Below are positions 55,269 to 64,000 of a DNA stretch of 64,000 nt, one piece after another. The notes below the pieces were generated by a model, which had not been told where the DNA came from, made no database searches, and saw only the letters and a program-made list of their open reading frames with translations. This DNA is from Aphrocallistes beatrix. Its lineage: Eukaryota > Porifera > Hexactinellida > Sceptrulophora > Aphrocallistidae. Positions within the stretch are counted from its first letter, which is position 1, and every line of letters begins with the position of its first letter. The position numbers and the translations under genes are program-made. The DNA is taken from assembly GCA_963281255.1 (NCBI GenBank), contig OY725501.1, forward strand, positions 821,882 to 885,881, in the 5' to 3' direction.

Positions 55269-56573
55269 CCAAGTGTTCAATAAGTTCGCGGAATTTATAT
55301 GAAATTCAATGAGCAGGGTTAATGTAATTTAACCATTAGTAAAGCTATCAAATCAAAACTTGTATATGCAATTTCAACATTCTAACTAGCATACTTTTTA
55401 TATTATAGCCAATTTAGTCTAGTCATTTTCTCTTTTTTATTTTTCGATGGAAAATTTGAATAATAGGGATTTTCGAGCGATAATGTTTTACAACTATAAA
55501 CGTGGATTAAACGCTGCGGAGTGTACTGCTGAGATGTTTTCTGCTTTGGGGGAACTGGCACCAACCAAAACAACAGTTTACAAGTGGTACAGCCGATTTC
55601 GTTTGGGTTATATGTGCCTGGACGATGAAGTTCGAACCGGACGCCCGATTACGGCGGTCACTGATGAAAATATCGTCAAGGTGGAGGAACTGGTCAGAGA
55701 AGACAGACAAATTACTATCCGTCAGTTAGTTCATGATGTGTCAGTATCATCGGGAACAATGGAAACAATCCTACACCATCATCTTGGTCTAAGAAGGGTT
55801 TGTTCCAAATTAGTCCCACATTTGCTAACTTTGGAACAAAAAAACCGTCGGATCCAATTTTGTCACTCCATGTTACTGAAGTACTCGAAAACAGATTCTC
55901 GGCGGCATTCAGAAGTAATAACGGGTGATGAAACATGGATTTACTTCTATGACATGCGAACGAAGCAGCAGAGATCGAAATGGATCTTTGAAGATGAGGT
56001 ACCGGACACAATTCCAAAACAATTCATGGCGGTCGGCAAGCGAATGTTCGCAATTTTCTTCACCACAAGAGGTCTTCTTGAATTTGTGATGCTTCTTGCG
56101 AAGCATACTGTTACCTCAGCTTGGTACACCGAGATTTGCCTTCCAAAAGTGTTTCAAGCGGTGGAGAGGTTGAGACCAAAGTCCGGGGTCCGTGGGATGA
56201 AATTTCATCATGATAATGCTCCAGCACACACAGCAGGAAAGACAAAGGAGTTTCTCAGTCAATCAGGGTTAGAAATGATTGAACATCCTCCCTACAGCCC
56301 AGATCTTGCCCCCTGTGACTTTTGGCTGTTCCCAAATCTAAAAAGACACCTAAAAGGCAGGCGTTTTGAGTCAGAATCCGAGCTAATCGCTGCTTTTTTA
56401 GAAGCAGTGGAGTGCATACCAGCAAGTAGCTATTCTAAGCTATTTGACATGTGGCTACACCGCTGGCAAAGGTGTATTGATGCTAATGGGGAGTATTTTG
56501 AACATTTAGAACAGTAATTTGTTAGTTCACTGTAGTCAAAACATATTTTTCCGCGAACTTATTGAACACTTGG
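55269..56573 (+). mobile_element. Structurally intact mariner element
   Basis: It is 1305 bp, with 25-bp terminal inverted repeats starting CCAAGTGTTCAATAAGTTCG at both ends, flanked by TA (55267-55268 and 56574-56575). It carries an uninterrupted transposase frame. The intact frame and matching ends suggest a recent insertion. Confidence 0.95.
55447..56517 (+). CDS. Mariner transposase, full length
   Basis: 356 residues without stop or frameshift. Residues about 5-115 form the paired helix-turn-helix DNA-binding region (KTTVYKWYSRFRLG at 41-54, then DDEVRTGRP). VPHLL at 123-127 replaces the usual WVPHEL linker motif. The DDE/D domain has D161 in TGDETWIYF, D256 in HHDNAPAHT and D291 in YSPDLAPCDFWLF, giving exactly 34 residues between the last two, the mariner D34D pattern. 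It cuts and pastes the element by binding the terminal repeats, acting in the nucleus. Length matches the family. It sits 178 bp inside the left repeat. All catalytic residues are present, so activity is possible but not shown. Confidence 0.95.
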   Translation: MENLNNRDFRAIMFYNYKRGLNAAECTAEMFSALGELAPTKTTVYKWYSRFRLGYMCLDDEVRTGRPITAVTDENIVKVEELVREDRQITIRQLVHDVSVSSGTMETILHHHLGLRRVCSKLVPHLLTLEQKNRRIQFCHSMLLKYSKTDSRRHSEVITGDETWIYFYDMRTKQQRSKWIFEDEVPDTIPKQFMAVGKRMFAIFFTTRGLLEFVMLLAKHTVTSAWYTEICLPKVFQAVERLRPKSGVRGMKFHHDNAPAHTAGKTKEFLSQSGLEMIEHPPYSPDLAPCDFWLFPNLKRHLKGRRFESESELIAAFLEAVECIPASSYSKLFDMWLHRWQRCIDANGEYFEHLEQ

Positions 56574-56650
56574 TATAGTATGCGATTATTTGGAAACAGG
56601 TGCTGATATAAGGAATTCCTTTAACTCAAGTTAAGAATGCCTATGCTATA

Positions 56651-56756
56651 TTACTCAGTAAATATTGACTAAATCTGGCACTTGTCACCTCGTGATGACT
56701 TTGCAAAGCCATTTTCAAGGATTTTCTGTTTTTCTCAATATTTACTGGGTGTAACA
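56651..56756. mobile_element. Small inverted-repeat insert
   Basis: TTACTCAGTAAATATTGA is mirrored by TCAATATTTACTGGGTGTAA about 70 bp later. It is non-coding. Confidence 0.5.
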
Positions 56757-56853
56757 AATTAGTTCCTAATTAGACATATACTTTTAATCAGAAACTTTCG
56801 TGTTTACTCCCTTACTGTGTCATCAAATTTTTATATCAGCGAATTATTAGCTA

Positions 56854-57386
56854 CAAGCGCGCTTCGCTTGCTTGCGCTGCGCGGCTGGCGGACACTTTGT
56901 GTCCGCCGGAGGCGCCCTTTGGGCGCCTGTGGTCACCATTGATTAATTATAAGGGTAGATAACATCCCTAAATACGCCTGTCATACTCTCATAATCGATA
57001 TCGCACGAAAAATCACCAAATTTGTCAATTTTTAAAATTTGGATGCGTAATGATGACGTCATAATAGAGTGATGAGTCATCATTTTTGATAATAGTTCGG
57101 TCATATGTGAGATATATTAATATACATATTCTATTAAAATTTAAGCCTTCTATCTCCTATAATGGCTGAGTTATGCTCGAATAACTTTATTGGTTAACTT
57201 TTAAAAATATGACAATGACGTCATAATTCCGTGATGAGTCGACATTTTCGTCTGAGCTCAGAACTTCGTGGAGCCATAGCCAAAAGACTCCCACATGCCA
57301 AAAATCAGCCTTCTACGCCTGGCAGTTTCTTCAATCAATTCGTTACATATATATATATACATTAATCGAGTTTTAATAGTAAGGAT
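56854..57386 (+). mobile_element. Full-length R1 repeat
   Basis: CAAGCGCGCTTCGCTTGC, the hairpins GGCGGACACTTTGTGTCCGCC and GGCGCCCTTTGGGCGCC, both ATGACGTCAT motifs, a short (TA)n and GAGTTTTAATAGTAAGGAT. It is 533 bp. Confidence 0.9.
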
Positions 57387-57881
57387 TCTGAATCTCGGAA
57401 TTGTCATTTTATAACAGCACAAGTGATATGTAAATTTAATAGTATCTGTGGAAGTATTAGCTGAAGGTAATCTTTCAAATGAACATTTTGATCATATAAC
57501 TGCACATAGTCGCAATGTATCAGATGATCAACGAGAAGAATTAGGAAAAAAGATAACTTGCAGTTCTGCAATAAATTACCATTATGATCTCTTTAAAAAT
57601 TCACAAGATTTAACAGTTGCAAGCATGGAAATTTGAATTAATTACATTCACAAGAAGTTATACAGAAGGTAAAGTCACAATACATGGAAAAGCAGCGATT
57701 CACTGATGATATGTGGCAGGATATAATTGTAACCATAGGCGGCGATCCTCGGGGGCAAGGGGGGCGATTGTCCCCCCAATAATTTCTAGAAGGGACGAGG
57801 TCTGTTTTGTTTTCGCCCCCCCCAATAATATCTGAAGGAGGCGAGTATTTTCGCCCCCAAAATTTATTATCTACACCAACT

Positions 57882-59275
57882 ACTTAGGAAAAGTGAAGCG
57901 TGTCCGCCCACCTTGCTGAAAGGCATCTTGTTGAAAGACATTTTGCAGAAAGACATCTTGCCGAAAGGACATTTTGCCGAAAGACATCTTGCCGAATGCA
58001 TGTGGTTTAATGATTACTTATTATTACAATGAGAATCAGGCAAGTACAGTATCAAGCAAAAACATAATGAATCAGAGCAAGAGTGTTTAAAAATAACTAA
58101 TTAATTTGACGGAATAAAGAATAAATGAATTGTAATGTTGTTTATAAACAAACAATAAACCAGTTTAAAACCCCATAAATAGCTCGTAATTATTTGACTA
58201 AATATTATCCAAATATGGAACTAACTTCAACAATTTTCAGAAGAAAAAAGTTAATATATGATGGTTACATATATGTCAAGGATAAAGACTCAAAGGATTC
58301 GACCTATTGGCGTTGCTAGAAGAGAGGCTTATGCAATAGTCGTATGAAAACACATAGAGCAAACGAATCAGTACATCGCCAAATATAAAACAGAATTTAC
58401 GTACAGTAAAATTTTCTCTACCCTGAAGGAGCGTAATCCATCATTACAGCCTGAAACTCTTATGATTGATTTTGAAAGAGCTAGTCTAAACGCCCTAAAA
58501 GAGAATTTCCCAACAGCTGAACTTCAGGGATGCTTTTTTCACTTTAGACAAGCGATTTGGAGACAAATCCGGGGCCTCGGATTTCAACATCGCTATCAAA
58601 ATGAAGACGAATTTGCAGTGATTATGAAGCAATTTCGGGCCTTAGCGTTTCTTCCGGCTATTGATGTAATTGCAAGTTATGAAGAACTTATCGATTCACT
58701 ATCTGATGAGCTAGTTGATGACGATTTTCTCCATTATTTTGAGAAGACATGGATCGGTTTAGAACATCATGGAAGACGTCGCCCTTTATTCTCAATCGAA
58801 CTATGGAACGAACGCTTCCACGGACGAATAATTCTGTAGAGGGTTGGCATAGGGATTTCGATATTAGAATAAATACAACTCATCCTTCTGTCTCCAAACA
58901 AATAAAAATTATTATGGAACAGAGTAATAGTGAAATTACGCTGGAAAGAAGCGGACATCAACTGCCCCAATCAAAGAAGGAGTACCTCCAATTAAACAAG
59001 CGTGTAGAGAAGTTGGTTGATGAAAATATATACATTCCACATCTAGAATATCCGCGCGGCATATCACAAAACTTATCTTTCTAATATTTCTTTTTCTTGT
59101 TATTACTTCTTAACTCTTATAATAAACTTATTCCAATTATGAACTAGTTAATGCGACACTTAGTTGTTCATTATGATTATTACAATTTGATATTCAATGG
59201 CTTTCGACACAATGTACTTCAGCGAGATGTCCTTTCGGCAAGATGTCTTTCGGAAAGATGTCCTAGCACTTACGC
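57882..59275 (+). mobile_element. Internally deleted Mutator-like element
   Basis: Inverted ends are made of repeated GAAAGACATCTTGCC / GAAAGGACATTTTGCC words (57918-58008 and, reversed, 59205-59265). Between them lies a broken transposase with a FLYWCH finger. It sits inside the OTU gene of the surrounding element, between its DMWQDI part and its OTU domain. Confidence 0.6.
58235..59084 (+). pseudogene. FLYWCH-MULE transposase remnant
   Basis: A FLYWCH-type zinc finger is readable at about 58235-58360 (LIYDGYIYVK.., STYWRC, then a stop). After a deletion, 58462-58839 reads IDFERASLNALKENFP with GCFFHFRQAIWRQIRGLG and FLHYFEKTWIG, the conserved C-terminal half of the MULE transposase domain with one catalytic Asp. 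A frameshift near 58820 moves the rest (RTNNSVEGWHRDF) to another frame ending at 59084. The N-terminal catalytic Asp and much of the domain are missing. It cannot be active. Confidence 0.8.
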
Positions 59276-59280
59276 TTACG

Positions 59281-59995
59281 CAGAATATAACAAATAATGA
59301 AAAAATGGTAGCAAATCCACTAAAAAGGCCCAAATTTTAAAACCAGTAGGTAAGATTTTAGGTATTAAACGAAATCCAATTATTGAAAAGCAGACAAAAT
59401 CGATTATTCTTAAGAAAGACCAGTCGTCTTCAAAGAAGATGAATACCTCAGCACCTGTTATCGTTAGTTGTATCAATAGTGAAGTTTCAGGTGATTCTTC
59501 TCCGCTTGATATTACAATGCAAGAAGTTACGTATTATGATCACGGTGACTTCTCTCCAGTTAATCAATTTGGTAGAGAGAAAAGTGTAAATTCTTACAGT
59601 TAACATGCGTGTGGTATATTTACGAGAATGAATCAGCGGATAAAAATTCGCGTTAAGGCCTTCGAAAGAAAAAAGGATTTCTCCTGAGGGAAATTGTTTA
59701 TTCCGGTTAATATCATATGTTAAAACTGGGAGCGATCATTATCACCAAGAAATCAGAGAAATAATGGTTCAAATATGATAGGAAGATATAGAGAAGAATG
59801 CACTAAGTATTGTTACACACAAAATGACATACTGTTAGGCGGAGTTTGCTGTTCAATCGAACAATATTTACAGAAGAGCAAAATAGATCGTAATGGATCC
59901 TGGGGCACAGATCAAGAATTATTTATTTTCGTCTTCGTTTTCGTCTATCGTGATTCCCTATCCTCATGGATTAAGGTTGGTGTTTCCTCCCAGAA
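59281..59995 (+). pseudogene. OTU-domain protein remnant, catalytic Cys kept
   Basis: Coding pieces in shifting frames match the protein at 22250-23020. VTYYDHGDFSPVN (about 59525) corresponds to ITFFYHGNFKPVI. RISPEGNCLFRLISYV (about 59675) corresponds to RISPADGNSLFRSLSYV but keeps the Cys of the OTU active site. YREECTKYC and GSWGTDQELFIF follow. Several stops and at least two frameshifts are present, and the His-containing end is not readable. Upstream coding (57448-57735, including RFTDDMWQDIIVT) is cut off by the MULE insertion. Confidence 0.6.
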
Positions 59996-60130
59996 CTAAC
60001 TCAAAAAGTTTTCATTATTTTCTCCTGAATTTTTTGTGGAAACTGTTCTCGATGAGTTATCTGCAAAAATACACTTTTCGGGAGCTCAAGAAGCAAGAAA
60101 AAATTATTTTTTTTCTCAAATCACCTAATT

Positions 60131-60544
60131 TATAGAGGACATTCAAAGAATCTTCAATGCCTTATGTCTCTTTTAATCAATTATTCTTGCACGAAATGGT
60201 TGAATAAAGAAAATAATAGGAATAGAATTTCAATTTTAACTCAATTAATTTTTTCTTTCCAATTTCGTTGCTACAAAATTTAGAAGCAGATTTTCGTAAG
60301 GGAAAATATTTTAACGTTTTTCTAAAGTAGTAGAATATCGAAAATCTGAGTAGAATATCGAAAAACCGTCGAGTTTTTTACTCTACGACCTTTGTAACTA
60401 AAGATTCCTCCTTTGTAAAATTGATTTTTTTGAGTGCTAAAAACAGGCTACAAAGCAATTTTCTTTGGTAAGGGGCTTGATTTCCATTAGATTTTACTGT
60501 ATCTTAATATTAAATAACAGCAAACATCTTTAATCAACAACTTA
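60131..60544. other. No gene seen
   Basis: AT-rich, with a short local duplication (GTAGAATATCGAAAA twice near 60330-60365). Confidence 0.3.
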
Positions 60545-61703
60545 TAGTAGTACTTAACTTCCAAAAATGACTTGACTTAGTTTGAGAGACAGACTTGACT
60601 TAGTTTGAGAAACAGACTTGACTTAGCTTGGAGACAGACTTGACTTAGCTTGAGACAGGCTTAGCTTAGCTTGAGAGACAAACTTGACTTAGTTTGAGAG
60701 ACAGACTTGACTTAGCTTGAGACAGGCTTAGCTTAGCTTGAGAGACAGACTTGACTTAGCTTGAGATAGACTTGGCTTCGCTTGAGAGACAGACTTGACT
60801 TGAGGCGTCATAAGGGAACAATCACACACTCTGGCCTTCCAATAGGATATAGTCACATATTTCGGACCCCTACAGCATGATGAAGTTAACTACAAGTAAA
60901 TAAACAAATAATACAAGTATTATTAAATTAGTCCTTGAATTTAGCAAGTTTAGTTTACTATTATCATGTTTCAATACTACTGTAGTGCATTATATAGAGA
61001 TCTTAGCTAGATTACTTGTAGATAATGAACAGTTTATACAGTGAAAAAAAGCTTTGGTAGAATGTCAAACCGTGACGTAATACATGTGCAAAATGCCTCA
61101 AGTATACAATGTTCTAGTTCCATAGTAGCACATGCCAAATGAACAAGAATAGTATGGGAAGAGCCAGAATAAAGTTTAAAATTTCTGATAAGGGTGGAGA
61201 AACATCATCGTTAAAATGACTATATTCTTCCCTACCCAATTCACATTGAACATTTTTCAAACATCATTGATGAATTTCAATATGGTTCTTATGCACATGT
61301 TTCTGGAGTAACAAGGAAAGGTAAACACTTTTTCATAATCTTTTAAATTCAGTCATTTGTTTCTAACAAACTTGAGTATATATGCATGATTCTAGAATAA
61401 TTACATTACTTAAGTCTTAAGAAACCACTCACCTTTGGAATCTTGTTGTTTTGGTAGTCTTCACAGGTCTTGGAATGGCTCGATACCATTTTCGCGAAGA
61501 GCACCATCTTTTGGAAAGTTAAAAAAACTTCATGGAGTGTTATACTCCTCTGTAATTGGAAGTAAAGCCAGGCGCGACACAAGACATCTCGTCCAAATAT
61601 TAACTCATGCAATTAGTGTTGTCAATTGAGGCATTATAAATGAGTAATAGAAATGATATACAATAAAACAATACAAGTGTAATACACTAGTGTTGTATGC
61701 GAA
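60545..61703 (-). repeat. Large inverted duplication, copy B
   Basis: Reverse complement of 2305-4385 without the insertions found there. It starts with a GACTTAGCTTGAGA minisatellite (60560-60800) and ends at ATACACTAGTGTTGTATGC. A plus-strand frame at 61435-61629 corresponds in position to the minus-strand frame at 2370-2618, but in a different reading frame. Confidence 0.8.
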
Positions 61704-61788
61704 GTAAATATAAATATGGTGGTTACATAATATTTTCAAAATAAATATTTAATCAATCCATGAACATAAAATATGTAATAATTATATA

Positions 61789-61895
61789 GTTGATAATAAC
61801 AGTATTAATTTAGCGGTTTTAGGATTGAATATACTAAGCAATCCATGGTACTAGTTTTTTGGTGACTGCCATTGCCTTATGTATAGAATACTATG
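61789..61895. repeat. Terminal fragment of the CATAGCATTCTA family
   Basis: Matches 49124-49240 in reverse complement (TTTAGCGGTTTTAGGATTGAA, CAATCCATGGTACTAG, TGACTGCCATTGCCTTA). Confidence 0.65.
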
Positions 61896-61932
61896 TCCGT
61901 ATCTATAACTTTATTTGACTATGCCTTTATTT

Positions 61933-62556
61933 CAGGGTTGAAACCGAATAGTTGATTATTCGGTTTAATTAACCAAATATTATTTGCAAATAATTGATAT
62001 TTGATTTGTAACCAAATATCATTATTTGGTATTCGGTTGGGAACCAAATAATTTGGTCAACCGAATATTTGGCAACCAAATAATTTGGTCAACCGAATAT
62101 TTGGTCAACCGAATAATTTGGTCAACCGAATATTTGGTCAACCGAATAATTTGGTCAACCGAATATTTGGTCAAACAAATAATTTGCATGCTTTCCCAAT
62201 ACAATAACACGTTCTTACATGAGGTGGTCCGAACACAAATAAATCTAATAGACCTACTTATACTTGATTATATTTTTGTATAAATATTTATATAATAGAT
62301 AAAAATTTGTGCAAAAATATAATCAAGTATTATTTGGTTAACCAAATTATTCGGTTGACCAAATATTCGGTTGACCAAATTATTCGGTTAACCAAATTAT
62401 TCGGTTAACCAAATTATTCGGTTGACCAAATTATTCGGTTGGGCCATTATTCGGTTAACCAAATTATTCGGTTTGACCATTATTCGGTTAACCAAATTAT
62501 TTGGTCTGACCATTATTCGGTTAAAATGGTATTTGGTTGAAGCGGTTTCAACCTTG
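61933..62556. mobile_element. hAT-type MITE with inverted ATTCGGTTAACC arrays
   Basis: Ends CAGGGTTGAAACCG and CGGTTTCAACCTTG, flanked by CTTTATTT and CTTTAGTT (7 of 8 match). Tandem AATTTGGTCAACCGAATATT units (62035-62185) recur inverted at 62325-62530. The open frames across them are repeat artefacts. Confidence 0.8.
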
Positions 62557-62569
62557 CTTTAGTTTATTT

Positions 62570-62792
62570 TAGCTGAGCATGAATTCAGCTCAGCACTAAA
62601 TTTCCAGCTATTGATATATATATATTGACCATATTTTTAGAATATTTTGGTTGCCTGTTCCTAGCAACGGCCAGGAATGTGAAAAAATTCCTGGCCGTTG
62701 CTAGGCACGATCAAACAAAAATGTTTCCAAATATGGTCAATATATTTATTAAATTGCTGGAAATCTAGTGCTGAGCATGAATACAGCATTAA
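62570..62792. mobile_element. Short foldback element
   Basis: AGCACTAAATTTCCAGC and ATATTGACCATATTT are mirrored on the far side; the core CCTAGCAACGGCCAGGAAT is inverted around a short loop at about 62676. The region 62793-63197 shows no gene. Confidence 0.7.
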
Positions 62793-63197
62793 AAAGATGA
62801 TCTGGCACTGTTAAAAGAAGTTATAGCTGTGGGACATTTCGCATTTAAAATGTGTCGTTTTCAGAGCGACACCAGGTGATACAAGTTGCTCAAAGTGGCG
62901 AAATATTGGGGCTGGAGTTATAAAAATCGGAATTGATGTTTAATGTTTAGAGCCCCTATATGAATCTAAAAATGATAAAAAAGCAATTTGGGCACATTTT
63001 TAGTAAGAAACAATTTTCCAGTGGAAAACACCAACCTTAAATTTCCTCTTTCGACACGTCTTCTTCTTGGATTCAAGAACAAATGTGGGATGCACATCTT
63101 TAGTAAGGAAGCTCGAGATCACTTCTTATTCTTCAGTTAACATCTTAGGAGATTTGATCAAAAATTAATCTGATCTGTTTTGTGTTTTAATTATAAT

Positions 63198-63812
63198 AAA
63201 AGCGCTTCGCTTGCTTTCGCTGCCTGTGCTGCCTGGGCTCACATAGATTAATTATAAAGTAGTCTACATCAGGGGCGGTCACAGAAATTTTCCAAACCGG
63301 GGCGAGTCGGGGCCAAAGAAAAAAAATCCGGGGGCCTTAATATGATTTTGGCTTAGGTGTTTGAATGAAATCCGGGGCCGCAGAATCAAACTCGGGGCAA
63401 ATGCCCCGGATGCCCCCCCCCCCCCCTGGGACCGCCCCTGGTCTACATGTCTACATCACTGGAAAAATCAAAAAGTTTGTGATTTTACAATTTTTTGATG
63501 CATAATGATGACATCATAACAGAGTGATTCGTCATCATTTTTTTGATGAAAGCTTTATCATATTTGAGATACTTCAATATACACATTCTATTAAAAGTTC
63601 AGGCTTTTATCAACAAAAATGGTTGATTTTATGATGGAAAAACTAACATTTCTAATTATGAAAAAGCGACAATGACGTCATAATTCCATGATGAGTTGTT
63701 ATTTTCGTCTGAGGTCAGAACTTAGTGGAGCCATAGCCAAAATACTTCAACATGCCAAAAATCAGCTTTATGTGCATGGCAGTTTCTTCAATCAATTCGT
63801 TACATACACTAA
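63198..63812 (+). mobile_element. Degraded R1 repeat with a nested hAT MITE
   Basis: It begins AAAGCGCTTCGCTTGC with most of the hairpin lost, keeps diverged R1 body (ATGATGACATCATAAC, AATGACGTCATAATT) and ends CAATCAATTCGTTACATA. The tip is missing. It is the oldest-looking R1 here. Confidence 0.75.
63270..63440. mobile_element. hAT-type MITE
   Basis: Ends CAGGGGCGGTC and GACCGCCCCTG (with G between), exact GTCTACAT duplication (63262-63269 and 63441-63448). It has a long C-run. Confidence 0.85.
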
Positions 63813-63860
63813 TCAATTAGAAGTATTTGAAATCCTTCTATTTTCCATCATAATTAGTTA

Positions 63861-64000
63861 CAAGCGCGCTTCGCTTGCTTGGACTGCGCGACTGGCGGAC
63901 ACTTTGTATCCGCCGGAGCGCCCAAAGGGTGCCTGGGCTCACATTGATTAATTTTAAGGGAGATAACATCTCTAAATATGTCTGTCTTACTATTCGATAT
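63861..64000 (+). mobile_element. R1 repeat running off the window
   Basis: CAAGCGCGCTTCGCTTGC, a slightly mutated hairpin (GGCGGACACTTTGTATCCGCC) and the first R1 body block (AGGGAGATAACATCTCTAAA). It continues beyond 64000. Confidence 0.85.

Larger units (their letters stand above)
55223..60130 (+). mobile_element. Second OTU-element copy, heavily interrupted
   Basis: GTGTGAAGTTGGCAGCGAAA followed by ACAGCAGCGAAA at 55223 resembles the tip of the 21015 element. Coding remains at 57448-57735 and 59281-59995 match that element's OTU gene, here on the plus strand. In between lie mariner (55269), a small inverted repeat (56651), R1 (56854) and a MULE (57882). No right tip or tandem array was found, so the end is approximate. 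Confidence 0.45.

Noticed and set aside
55507-56129. Minus-strand open frames opposite the intact mariner
   Set aside because: Antisense shadows of a clear transposase gene.

Overview
This window looks like intergenic-rich, AT-rich DNA from an invertebrate metazoan. The few conserved genes are animal-type: an MPDU1 homologue, a SAMD15-like SAM protein and a divergent Frizzled-like receptor. Coding exons are sparse, candidate introns are short, and most of the sequence is transposon debris. No rRNA, tRNA, CRISPR or bacterial-type operon was seen. The species cannot be fixed from the sequence. There is a 200-base assembly gap at 47427-47626.

Host genes. A seven-helix orphan membrane protein lies at 6205-7335 (-). 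A Frizzled-like membrane receptor is at 28501-29922 (+). A short SAMD15-like protein is at 32469-32891 (-) and MPDU1 (ER, dolichol-sugar use) at 34447-35163 (-). A partial multi-exon gene of uncertain identity (weakly HAUS6-like) is at 37297-40314 (-). They do not form a pathway; they sit as islands between mobile elements.

Mobile elements with protein remains. They include a structurally intact mariner with its transposase (55269-56573) and a broken mariner (12392-13400, -). Two sets of Gypsy-type gag/protease/RT remnants lie at 10065-12200 and 17640-19240, and a P-element/THAP9-like transposase relic at 43370-43941. A FLYWCH-MULE relic is at 57882-59275. A terminal-inverted-repeat (TIR) element at 16015-17366 carries an unnamed protein family. 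A 6.5-kb element at 21015-27550 carries an OTU-domain protein between inverted 185-bp tandem arrays and has a 10-bp target duplication. A second, battered relative of it is at about 55223-60130.

Non-autonomous elements. The commonest are three related families, called R1, R2 and R3 here. They share a GC-rich hairpin start (CAAGCGCGCTTCGCTTGC...) and a common AT-rich end (...GTTTTAATA..TAAG). They occur head-to-tail, nested in each other and nested in themselves, which suggests Helitron/Helentron-like mobilisation. In addition there are at least nine small elements with hAT-style CA..TG ends, most with matching 8-bp duplications. Tc1/mariner-type MITEs with TA duplications, a TTAA-flanked MITE and several large foldback palindromes are also present.

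Large-scale structure. The sequence at 2305-4385 is repeated inverted at 60545-61703, and 5550-5950 is repeated inverted at 15755-17600. In both pairs one copy serves as an 'empty site' that shows where later elements inserted. For R1-R3, strand '+' here means the GC-rich hairpin end comes first.
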